From Blastobasis lacticolella (lineage: Eukaryota; Arthropoda; Insecta; Lepidoptera; Blastobasidae), in contig LR990046.1 of the NCBI GenBank assembly GCA_905147135.1, forward strand, positions 12,802,501 to 12,866,500: DNA of 64,000 bases, read 5' to 3'. This document shows positions 12,136 through 20,922 of the stretch, one piece after another. The notes under the pieces were generated by a model. The model had not been told where the DNA came from, ran no database searches, and was given only the letters and a program-made list of their open reading frames with translations. The translations under genes were made by a program, and so were the position numbers. How positions within the stretch are numbered: position 1 is the stretch's first letter; each line of letters opens with the position of its first letter.

Positions 12136-12469
12136 CCCCCCAAAATATAGCCTATGTTACTCGCTGATAATATAGCTTTTGATAAGTATATTTTTATCAG
12201 AAGGTTGCGTGTTCAAATCACTTCGGGGTCACCACTTTGGAGGTCTCTAGTAGGAGGTGAGTTAAACTCCAAAGACAAGTGTAAAATGGATTATCATCAT
12301 CATCATCTTGGCGTTAAATGCCATGATTGTGTTCTGTAAATAACAAGTCATTATTTTAGTCAATACGCGCTTTGTGGCTAAATACGGAACATTCCCGTTT
12401 TCCCCCGAATGCTATCCGACATTTTTTAATTCTGGGGATCCCTAAACACGCATACGTTCTATTTCACAA

Positions 12470-12590
12470 ACAGAACTGCCCTGCTTAGAACGAGACAGCG
12501 CTATACGTGTCACATAAGCTTGTCTCGTTCAAACCGAAAGCAATTCTGTTTAGGTCCTGCTATAAGAGTTCATGGTAAGCCCTCAGGAGG
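12470..12590. repeat. MITE related to 7107-7240
   Basis: Contains AGCTTGTCTCGTTC, GTCCTGCTATAAGAG and the terminus CATGGTAAGCCCTC, all shared with 7107-7240. The phrase GGTCCTGCTATAAGAG occurs again at 12598-12613, at the border of the neighbouring 2.4-kb element. Confidence 0.55.
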
Positions 12591-12614
12591 CATCCAAGGT
12601 CCTGCTATAAGAGA

Positions 12615-15017
12615 AAGCTACGCGTCGACTAGCCCGCACCGCACGAGCCGCACGCGCCGCACGCATCGCATTTCGGGTTGCTTTGTATGAGTCTGTATAG
12701 GAGTGCGTTCACTACCCGCACTGGCCGCGCCGCACAGCCGCACCGCATTGTCAGTAGTTAGGGATACCAGCATAAAATGCGGGCGATGCGGACAGGGATA
12801 CAAGAAAAAAAGGCGTTATTTGCCTGAAATGGGAGACTAAGTCCTAAAATATTTACCCATAAATATAAGAAAAAAATTGTAAGTTTAAATTGTAACTGCA
12901 CTTCAGTATTTAAGCCTGCTATAAACTAGTGGGGGGGTCTATCACAAACTCCACGCTTGGCACGTAAATCAAAAAACAGGAAACGCTGCTGACCAATTTT
13001 ATAACAAAAGATATGTCCTGAGCTGGCCTCTAAGACATTAATCTCCTTCCTTGTACGCGTACAACATCTGTGAACTTAATGTGTTAAACTCTGTCTAAGA
13101 AGTTTAGCAACCAGCGAAATTATAAGATTGATTGAAATCAACAAGTAGATACCTAAGCATAACTGATTGAATAATGAGGACCGTCTGTATACAACATGAT
13201 AGGAGCTAAAAGATGGACGTCTTCATTATTCTAAATCAGGTTGATTACTTGTTGATGTCAATCAATCTTATAATTTCCTAAGTCGCTTCACTTTTTAGAC
13301 AGCGTCTAAAGCTATATTCTAATCTGCCTTAATAATTTTATGTAAAATTAAATATAAACAAAGTACCTAAGCCACTAAATATACCCCAACAATATGAACA
13401 TTATCTAAAATATCTAATCCCACATACCCCTAAATTTGTGGAAGAAATCGCTGGGTTGGGTACCCTGAGGGCCGGCCCGTGACGTCACACGGATATTAAA
13501 CTATAGAATTTGCTGCAAATATTTTCGACTTTAGAGCCTACTTACAGCTTGAGTCACAATCTATATTTTGTTTCCTTTTTTAATGGTGCATATGACATGT
13601 CTGATAGAGAAGGATATAAGTTGTTAAGTACCCATTCGAACCTTCTGCTATTGCCAATTGTTACGTTTTTTAAATTTGTGACTGAGAGTTCTAGATTATT
13701 GCTCAAAACCAAAGATTTTGGAGCATAGAGCAATCGAAAATATAATCTTCTCTTTTGAAGAAATAAATTCTCGTTGACAATGTTGCCACATTGGATAATT
13801 TTTTCGTCATACTGGCGAAATTGGGAGATAGCGTGGAGAAATTTTTTAATGTGTTTTTTGACTTTGGCGAAAAATAAATTAAGAAGCGTTATTTTTATAA
13901 AACTATTTTCATACAATAGGCAATATTATATTTAAAATAAATATTTTGACGAAGAATAAATTGAGAACTGGTTGTCATGAACCCATCGCCAATAATTAAA
14001 CTGTTTGTTGCTTTTTGAACAGAAGATCTATGGAGTAACTTCAATAATACTTCATTTAACGACCTATAAAGGGCTGGGTATATAGAAACTAGACCTCTGT
14101 GATTATTACATATTTATCTTTTGGTACTTGGATGAGGACGTGATTGTCAACACCAACTTCATCTGTTTGTCAAAAGTGACACTTTACTAGAAAGCGACGT
14201 TAGTTCTGATTTCGGCCACGTCCAAAATATTCATGAAGGGCTATAATACATATATATAGCTTGTCAAAAAGATGATGCTGCTGATGTTGCTCTATGCCCT
14301 CCCATTGAAATTCTGAACGCGTCTCCTTGATTGATAACACACCTCTCCTTCGGAGATACAAAAATAAATGGGTTGACATCGCTGAGTCGGACATGAGAGC
14401 CAACTGAGGCTTACGACGTGAGGATACCGAACATCAGGCGAATTGGAGGAGAGAAGAAGCAGGATAGGGGTTCCTGGCAGAAGCCAGGATTGACTGTTTG
14501 GATGATGGTCAAGAATATGAATATTGTATCATTTAGATTTCACCCGATTTCTTAGTGGTAAACACTAGATATTATCAATAATTAATTTCAATATCTTTGA
14601 TCGTTGGCGACTCCATAGTCGTCTTGTTTTGATATTTTTATAGTGTATTAGTGCCAAAAAATTTCTGCCCCATTTACTGCGTCATTTTCTAGTTCTATTA
14701 AAATTTGGAGAGATAACCGTATATTTTTGTTTCTCTTTTTCACTTTGAGAGAGGATAATCCTATAACCGACATACAGCGTAGACTTAATTTTTTTTTTGA
14801 GAGCACAGAGAACGAGTAATCAGGGTTACCATCTAAGCATTTTTTGAGATGTCATTATTAGTACCAAATCATGACACACAGTTGGCAACCCTGCCCGCAA
14901 TTGCGGTTCGTGCGGTGCGGCCAGTGTGGCCATGCCATCAGCAACGTCAGCAATATCTTAATGCGATGCGTGCGGCGCGTGCGGCTCTTGCGGTGCGGGC
15001 TAGTCGACGCGTAGCTT
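12615..15017. mobile_element. 2.4-kb terminal-inverted-repeat DNA element, copy 2 (uninterrupted)
   Basis: The left end AAGCTACGCGTCGACTAGCC and the right end, its inverted complement, are about 57-bp inverted repeats with one visible mismatch. The body matches copy 1 at roughly 98%. A 120-codon minus-strand frame (13554-13916) is open in both copies (8670-9032 in copy 1) but differs at several amino acids and resembles no protein I recognise, so the element is probably non-coding. Confidence 0.78.
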
Positions 15018-15060
15018 AAAGGCCCCTGAGCGCCTATCGTAGTCCTATTATAATAATAAG

Positions 15061-15468
15061 GGGTTTTCCAGTAGGTATTGATAGTTGGTTTCAAAAAGCA
15101 TAAATAGATGGCGCTCCTACAATTTTAGTAATTTTTTTTTAATCTGTATAATGTTGGCAGTGATTTCATGCAGCTAACTATAGTAAAACTTAAAAATAAA
15201 ATGTTTATTAATATAAACATAACTATTAAAGGTTGAACGAAATGTAAAAAGAAATATTTACAGAAGTTGGCACTATGTTCCATTATTATTACAACCTCTA
15301 AAATGGTTGAAAATTATTGACAAATATAATATTATCCAATTCAACGTACCTAGTGTTTATATCCTGTTTGCTAACAACCTATTTCAAGCAATTATCAATT
15401 ACCAAAATTGTCGGGGCGCCATCTAGTGAGTGGTTAGGAATGCTTTAGATACCTATTGGAAAACTCCT
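15061..15468. repeat. Possible MITE with inverted ends
   Basis: GGGTTTTCCAGTAGGTATT near 15062 is mirrored by AGATACCTATTGGAAAACTCC at 15447-15467. An inner pair (AGATGGCGCTCC at about 15107, GGGCGCCATCT at about 15414) is also inverted. The interior is AT-rich. Confidence 0.45.
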
Positions 15469-15469
15469 C

Positions 15470-16060
15470 ATTTTGACACCTCACTATTTCTTGGTCCATG
15501 GCGCACGCCTATGAAATGTCATGTTTTTTTTTTCGATTGCGTGGCCCTCACTCTCAGCGTTGCCAGATCGTATCTTTTGGTACGATTTACGTATTATTTG
15601 GCCGACTGTCGTACCTTTGGCGTACTTTGCTCCACATCGTACTATTTAGTACGTTTTTACAAAATGCTTAATTTAGCTGAGGGTGGTCACTTTGCCTTTC
15701 CTTTCCGCAAAATATCGTTAAATAATGGAAGGAAGGGTTGATTTTGACGTGTTTTGCCTTTGCCTTGCCTTGTCAAAATAACGTTTTATTGGTTACAACC
15801 CCCCCACCAAGGCCGATAAAGTAGAAGAGAAGGTAAACCGTACCTTTTTAGCCATTTTCATACTATTTTAGGAGCCCGGACGTACTTTTTTGGAAACTGC
15901 TGCTGGTAACACTGCTCACTCTATTCATTGCTGTGCATTGCTTATCTGTATTATCTGTGTGGTGTGTGATTCATAAATTCATTTATATTTTTACGTGCAC
16001 TGCATTGCAATTTGCACCTTTCGTTGCGTGAAAACGTATATTTACTGTGGTAATTCTGTA
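15470..16060. other. Upstream region of the CULT gene
   Basis: Contains several GTACGATTT/CGTAC(T/C)ATTT-type short repeats (15580-15660) and no credible coding sequence. The promoter and 5' UTR of the gene starting at 16061 should be here; no core element can be assigned. Confidence 0.4.
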
Positions 16061-16712
16061 ATGTTTTCAATTACTAATTATTTACATGTGCTGTTGCTTT
16101 TAGGTCAAGCTCTATCCGTGGAAGAAATACAGTATTCTGTTGATAACGCCGTTGATTTTGATATAGATTTTCCTAACGCGGGTATGTATATCTTATTGTG
16201 CTTCCTAATTACTCAATTGACGCGATTTTATACCACCTATACTACTTTTTCAGAATATATTTTATGTCGGGGTTGCGGCAGCGACATAACTACAACAGAC
16301 TTCATTATTAATAAGTCGAGTCCATTTTCTCTACTATCTTTTAATGATACGCTTTTCACTAAGGACACTGTTCTTGTACAACTATTATTAAGCGATATCT
16401 TTTTCCATTACCCAGTATTCACGTCAGTACAGTCTAACTGTATTGGTATCGGGGAGGTTAGTTATCTATGAAATAAAATATTATTTTGTAATCATTTGAG
16501 AATTAGGACTATATACATGTTTCTTTTTACCTATGATTTTCCAGTGGGAAGAACATGATTCTTGGTTTCCTGGTTATCGGTTTAGACCATGCATATGTCC
16601 TGACTGCGGCGTTTACGTAGGATTTGCTTTCGAGCCTGTCAATATCCCTAATCCTACTGATAAATTCTATGGTCTCATCCTGACAACTCTGATTGGAGAA
16701 TCTTGTAAATAA
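16061..16712 (+). CDS. Small secreted CULT-domain protein (cereblon-type), three exons
   Basis: Exons 16061-16181, 16254-16456 and 16545-16712 join in phase (492 nt, 163 aa). The N-terminus MFSITNYLHVLLLLGQALS resembles a signal peptide. The rest reads as a CULT domain, the zinc-binding beta-tent fold that binds thalidomide in cereblon. Visible are the first metal pair CRGCG (exon 2), SWFPGY and the second pair CICPDCG (exon 3), then GFAF and FYGL near the C-terminus. It lacks the Lon domain of cereblon, as other stand-alone secreted CULT proteins do. In human cereblon the pocket has three tryptophans (SWFPGYAW, then IGW). Here the first is kept and the other two are phenylalanine. The ligand and function are unknown. 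An acceptor-like TTGCTTTTAG within exon 1 leaves open a different first exon. Confidence 0.85.
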
Positions 16713-16790
16713 TTTTATTGTATTTTTGGTGAAAGGATTTGTGTATGTTTATTGTGTTTGTTTGAATTAATTTCAATCAGGTTTCAATTG

Positions 16791-16796
16791 AATAAA
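16791..16796 (+). terminator. Polyadenylation signal of the CULT gene
   Basis: AATAAA 79 bases after the stop codon of the CULT gene, at a normal distance for a short 3' UTR. Confidence 0.6.
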
Positions 16797-16936
16797 GTTA
16801 TGAACTGTTCTGAACCATTACATGGATCTTTTGGGTTGTCTGCCTAGTTCAATCAAAATTGGTGCTTAGTTTTCATGGGTCTCAACCTGGTTTAATAATT
16901 TGTTTCTATAAATTGGCTTATGTTTATGAACTTCCA

Positions 16937-17574
16937 AGATGGTGGGATCACTCTTTGTTTTAATAGTATTATCTGTTTAGTTTATGGGGACAAAATGAGT
17001 AGTAATAATAAGTAGTAATAAGTTAAAATCCGTTGCACAGTTTAAAAGATCATAGAGCTGATGGCATATAGCACTTTGTTTTATACTTTGTAGAGATATA
17101 TGTTAATCCTAGGTTGCAAAAAATATTTAGACTTACTATATTCACACACAATTTTCGTTAGGATCATTTCAACACCTAAACAACCCATCATCTTGATGTG
17201 TTAAGTGAATGTTAGAATTAACATTCTCAAACTAAACCAAGGAGATACAAAAATTATTATCATCATCATCATTTCAGCCAGAAGATGCCCATAGCTGGAC
17301 ATAGGCCTCCGCCAGAGATCTCCGCAAGGCCAAGGCCGATCCTGTGCTTTTCTCAAAATTATTATGCTTGGTATTTTTTTTTTCTTGCTATTGAGGATCA
17401 CTAACATAGATTTTGACTTACAAACTTAGCTAAGTGCTAAATCACTTAAAAATTACCGCAGCATGCATTTCTATTTAACAGTATCTAAAAAAAATTTAAA
17501 TGCCGAAACTAGGTACTAAATAGCCAAGGTATGTAAAAATCTGTAAAAAGCAATGAGTGATCCCACCATCTTGC
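16937..17574. repeat. Possible inverted-repeat element between CULT gene and RAMAC
   Basis: CCAAGATGGTGGGATCACTC near 16937 is matched by the inverted GAGTGATCCCACCATCTTG at about 17553-17572. The segment between holds a short interspersed fragment (about 17030-17100) and a SINE-like piece (17250-17352). Confidence 0.45.
17250..17352. mobile_element. SINE/LINE 3'-end fragment with ATCATC run
   Basis: ATTATCATCATCATC followed by AGCCAGAAGATGCCCATAGC, TGGACATAGGCCTCC and AGAGATCTCCGC, an interspersed sequence common in Lepidoptera. It is non-coding. Confidence 0.55.
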
Positions 17575-17689
17575 CATACACTTATATTTTGCTCCTAAGA
17601 CTCCAAAACACAGGAAGCCTGAGTTTGAGTCTTGCTTATTACACTCATCCTCATGTTTCTAATAATGTTAAGGTTCCAGCCAGAGTTTA

Positions 17690-18180
17690 ATACTTTACCT
17701 CAAATGGTGTTACCTCAATGAATCTACCTCGAAAGGTCAGTACGATGATGGTAAATTTAATTGATGGGTTGTTACCTCGAAAAGTAAAATTAATTAATAA
17801 AGGTACCATATATGTTATTAGTTTTACTTTTCAAGGTAGAGATCCTTCGAGGTACTGACCTTGCGAGGTAGAGGAGTTTGAGACTTATTACAGTCATCAT
17901 CATCATGTTCCTAATATTGTTAAGGTATCTAGCCATAGTTTATTACTTTACCTCAATGATCATTACCTCAATTAATTTTACTTTTCGAGGTAACAAACCC
18001 ATCTATGAAATGTACCATTGAGGTAAAGCTAGTGTCAAAGAAGAGACTTGGCGAGACACGTGGTTCGACTTGCGCTGCATACGATTACCTGCGCGAAATC
18101 CCCTCTACTGCCATTTGACAAGTCTCTTCTTTCGTGACGCGGGTTATAATGATCATCGAGGTGAAGTTTTAAACACATCC
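17690..18180. repeat. Cluster of palindromic TTACCTCGAAAAGTAAAA units
   Basis: TACCTCGAAAGGTCAGTAC (from about 17725) pairs with GTACTGACCTTGCGAGGTA (to about 17871), and an inner pair CTCGAAAAGTAAAA / TTTTACTTTTCAAGG pairs inside it. A half-copy follows at 17938-18030. A separate hairpin AAAGAAGAGACTTG / CAAGTCTCTTCTTT lies at 18037-18132. Confidence 0.55.
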
Positions 18181-18480
18181 CACTAGGGTATATAACAGAC
18201 AAAATGCTGTACACCTAAAATTTTTATAGGGACAATGTACATTTATTTTAATAAAGAGCCACAGAGCTCTGCTTTTTATCGGTCAATTGGTTAGTTGATT
18301 GCTTGTTTGTCACTGTATAACAGATAGAAAGTGTTGTTCGTACAACTGAAGTCAAATTGCCTAGTTAAAATTTAATGAAGCCTGAATTTAAATGTGTTGT
18401 TTTTGTGTCAGATACCTATTAATGAGGATTACTAAATGTTATAGGGTAATTAATATAATTTAAAAAATATATTGATATAA

Positions 18481-18493
18481 GTTTTCTTTCCAG
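18481..18493 (+). promoter_or_regulatory. Splice acceptor upstream of RAMAC coding exon
   Basis: GTTTTCTTTCCAG is a strong polypyrimidine tract plus AG. It implies an upstream non-coding first exon for RAMAC, which could not be located. Confidence 0.6.
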
Positions 18494-18534
18494 TTTCAGA
18501 TTCTTTGCTGACATACCCATAAACCTTATCTACA

Positions 18535-18876
18535 ATGGCTGCCGCCGATAATCTATCATTGGAAGATAAAGAGTTTCTAGCTAAATGTGAGGAAGAATTC
18601 AAACATAGATTTACAGAGGATGACAAGGAGTACATGAAAGTATTCAACTCTGAACCTTCAATCCCTCCAATCATAGAATCTTGGTGGTGTCCTCAAAGTT
18701 CTGGAAGAAGAGACAACCGCTACCAAAATAGGAGACATCAACCCTATGAACGACATAACAGAGACAGATACAATCAAGACAGAAGACAAGATAATAGGAG
18801 GGGCTACAATGACTATAACAGTGGACATGATGATAGGGGGTATGGGGGGCGCAATCAACGTCCAAGACATTACTAG
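18535..18876 (+). CDS. RAMAC: RNMT-activating mini-protein (RAMAC/FAM103A1)
   Basis: Uninterrupted 113-aa frame. RAMAC binds and activates the nuclear mRNA cap guanine-N7 methyltransferase RNMT and also binds RNA. The N-terminal activation segment is recognisable: EEEFKHRFTEDDKEY (about residues 20-34) followed by PSIPPIIESWW, matching the vertebrate FTENDKEY and PPIVEEW pattern. Residues 56-113 are an Arg/Asn/Tyr-rich, RNA-binding-like low-complexity tail ending QRPRHY. The length matches the vertebrate protein (about 118 aa). TTTCTTTCCAG ends at 18493, so the start codon lies 41 bases into an exon and a 5' UTR intron is likely. It converges with OXR1. Confidence 0.92.
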   Translation: MAAADNLSLEDKEFLAKCEEEFKHRFTEDDKEYMKVFNSEPSIPPIIESWWCPQSSGRRDNRYQNRRHQPYERHNRDRYNQDRRQDNRRGYNDYNSGHDDRGYGGRNQRPRHY

Positions 18877-18917
18877 AACGTATTAGTAACTTATAATTTA
18901 AGTGAAATCTGTTTATA

Positions 18918-18923
18918 AATAAA
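18918..18923 (+). terminator. Polyadenylation signal of RAMAC
   Basis: AATAAA, with further AATAAA repeats up to 18934, beginning about 40 bases after the stop codon. Confidence 0.6.
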
Positions 18924-18959
18924 AATAAATAAATTTTTCTCAAAAGAATATATTTTCAA

Positions 18960-20786
18960 TTATTATGGCTTGATTTACATTTTAACAACTTAGAAATTAC
19001 ATAATAAATCACCAAGAAAATAATGCAGCTACAGTGATCATAAGATGGAAATGATAAAACAATAAATAAATTATATTCACCGCTACTCAACAACTCTAGT
19101 AGAGTAATAATAATTAATTTGTAACAATAATTATGCCGATATAATTTTAAAATCTATGTTCTTGCAACTATGCTGTTCAAAGAATAACAACGTCGACATT
19201 TGCGTATGGACACAACACGTCCGCGATTTCAATGGCTTTTGTCAGTTTTATTTCAATTACTATTAAAATTTTCGCCCTATTATATTTTCGTATCGTGTAA
19301 TAAATAGTTACCTACACTGTGTCATCATCTTAAACAAAATATATACTCTTCTAATCTCAAATAGGATAAATTGTTACCATATGGATATTTTAGATGGAAT
19401 ATGTTCGATGATTGATTAACATTAACAAGTGAACATTTATATTTCCACTGTATTTAAACTTACAATACAGACAGCAACACAGCAAACAAAGGTGGCTGCC
19501 GTCGCGCGGCTCGCCGGGCGCGCGTCTTTGGAAACATCTATACGACCAGATACTGAGTAACATCATGCTAAGTGACACGTTTACTAAGCACAATGACGAT
19601 TACATTCATCAAGCTCTCTAAGATAACTATTAACTTTCTTTACTAGGTATTTAATTAATATTATATTTCGGCTACTCATTCACTGTAGGTACTGAAGCGT
19701 TACATCACAAATTATAATTTCATGTCATTACCAATCGATTGAACAGAATCAATTTTAACTGTATATACATTGGTAAAGCAATTTTCATTGAAGAATTTCA
19801 TACTGGCAAGATACAGTAGCCACAACAAAATATGCGTGACAAACGCTTCATCATACAATAAATTGCAACCATATTAATCAATCACAGTGAAGTGTAACAT
19901 AACTATGCTCACTAACTTAAATATTATGACTAATACATTCAGATGTGACAGACAACAAAACACAAATAAAACGACTATCTATTTATAATGAAGGTGTCAC
20001 CATTTCCAAATGCTATATATCTCGAGGGATTCTCGTTATTTGACAAAGGAATTTCAAAAATGCGTCCATTACAGGCCCCTAAATTATTTAGTGCTCTCTC
20101 TCTTCCTACACGCCTACAGTATTTCGTCTCAAAGTCAATAAATGGCGAGTCCAAATACTCAAACACTGGGTAACACCAATTAATACGGCAACTTAAACAC
20201 ATAATCGACTTAACGACTTGTTAGATTAGATATAAACTTCTACATAACATTATACAATGATTTTCATTGTTACAATTTTTATTTTCTTAACAACTGCACA
20301 ATTTTAATTGTATGAATTGACACGTATCCACCGCGGGCGGCGGGCCTCTATCGGCTAGCCAGAGTCCTCGCCGGACCCTCCTCGATAGCTCCAATTTACA
20401 TACGAACGACAATTGACTAGGATTAATGCACTTGCTCTGCGGCGTCGGTGCCCGCGGGCGGCGGACGCGGGGGCGCGGGGCGCGGGGCGCCGCGTCCGAA
20501 CACGCTTCTAAATTCGGAGAGGATCAAAACATTGGTCAGGTTTCAGTACATTTGACTAGATATGCTCAAACACGTCTCGGAGTCGTCTCCGGCTTCAGAG
20601 TCACAATGCGAATACAAAAATCGTTATCAGACTCATCGGTACTAAAGTTGAATAGACTGACTTATAAAAGTGTCAAATCTTCGTAGCAAATTTCATAAGA
20701 TATACTAAAGCTTATTTTTGACATGTAATAGAAACGTGCCGCGGGGGGCGGGCAGACGCGGGCGGGGTCGCGGGGCGCGGGGGCGC
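18960..20786 (-). other. OXR1 3' UTR / downstream region
   Basis: Follows the OXR1 stop codon on the minus strand, with no coding signal. A minus-strand AATAAA is at 20278-20283 and another at about 19243-19248, so the 3' UTR may be about 0.5 or 1.5 kb. Two strongly G-rich (plus-strand) blocks lie at 20448-20495 and 20737-20785. Confidence 0.45.
20278..20283 (-). terminator. Candidate OXR1 polyadenylation signal
   Basis: AATAAA on the minus strand, 504 bases beyond the OXR1 stop. It is a candidate only; the AT-rich context makes chance matches likely. Confidence 0.35.
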
Positions 20787-20922
20787 TCAGATGAAGGTCC
20801 AGCACTCCATGATCTTGACGATGAAGTCCTCGCGAGTGGTCAGCGTCTCGTTGCCGTACGTGGTGCAGCGCTGCGTGCGGCCCAGGTACAGGTCCCCGTC
20901 CAGCCACAGCCCGAACTTGCCG
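20787..20922 (-). CDS. OXR1: OXR1 terminal exon: TLDc C-terminus and stop
   Basis: 136 nt. Encodes GKFGLWLDGDLYLGRTQRCT, YGNETLTTREDF and IVKIMECWTFI, then TGA at 20789-20787. It matches the invariant C-terminus of OXR1/NCOA7 (LWLDGDLYHGRS ... IWAFE). Acceptor TTTCGCAG. Confidence 0.97.

Larger units (their letters stand above)
10958..12463. mobile_element. 1.5-kb element with 102-bp terminal inverted repeats
   Basis: The 102 bases at 10958-11059 recur in inverted complement at 12362-12463 with about one mismatch. Between them lie rearranged SINE sequence (about 11060-11320), a CTACTTTACC-rich tract (11342-11570) and other repeat fragments. No transposase frame is evident. The near-identical arms suggest a recent element or fold-back structure. 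Confidence 0.75.

Noticed and set aside
15430..15741. 103-codon frame as an upstream exon of the CULT gene
   Set aside because: Contains repeat-derived sequence (inverted end at 15447-15467) and no splice link to 16061.
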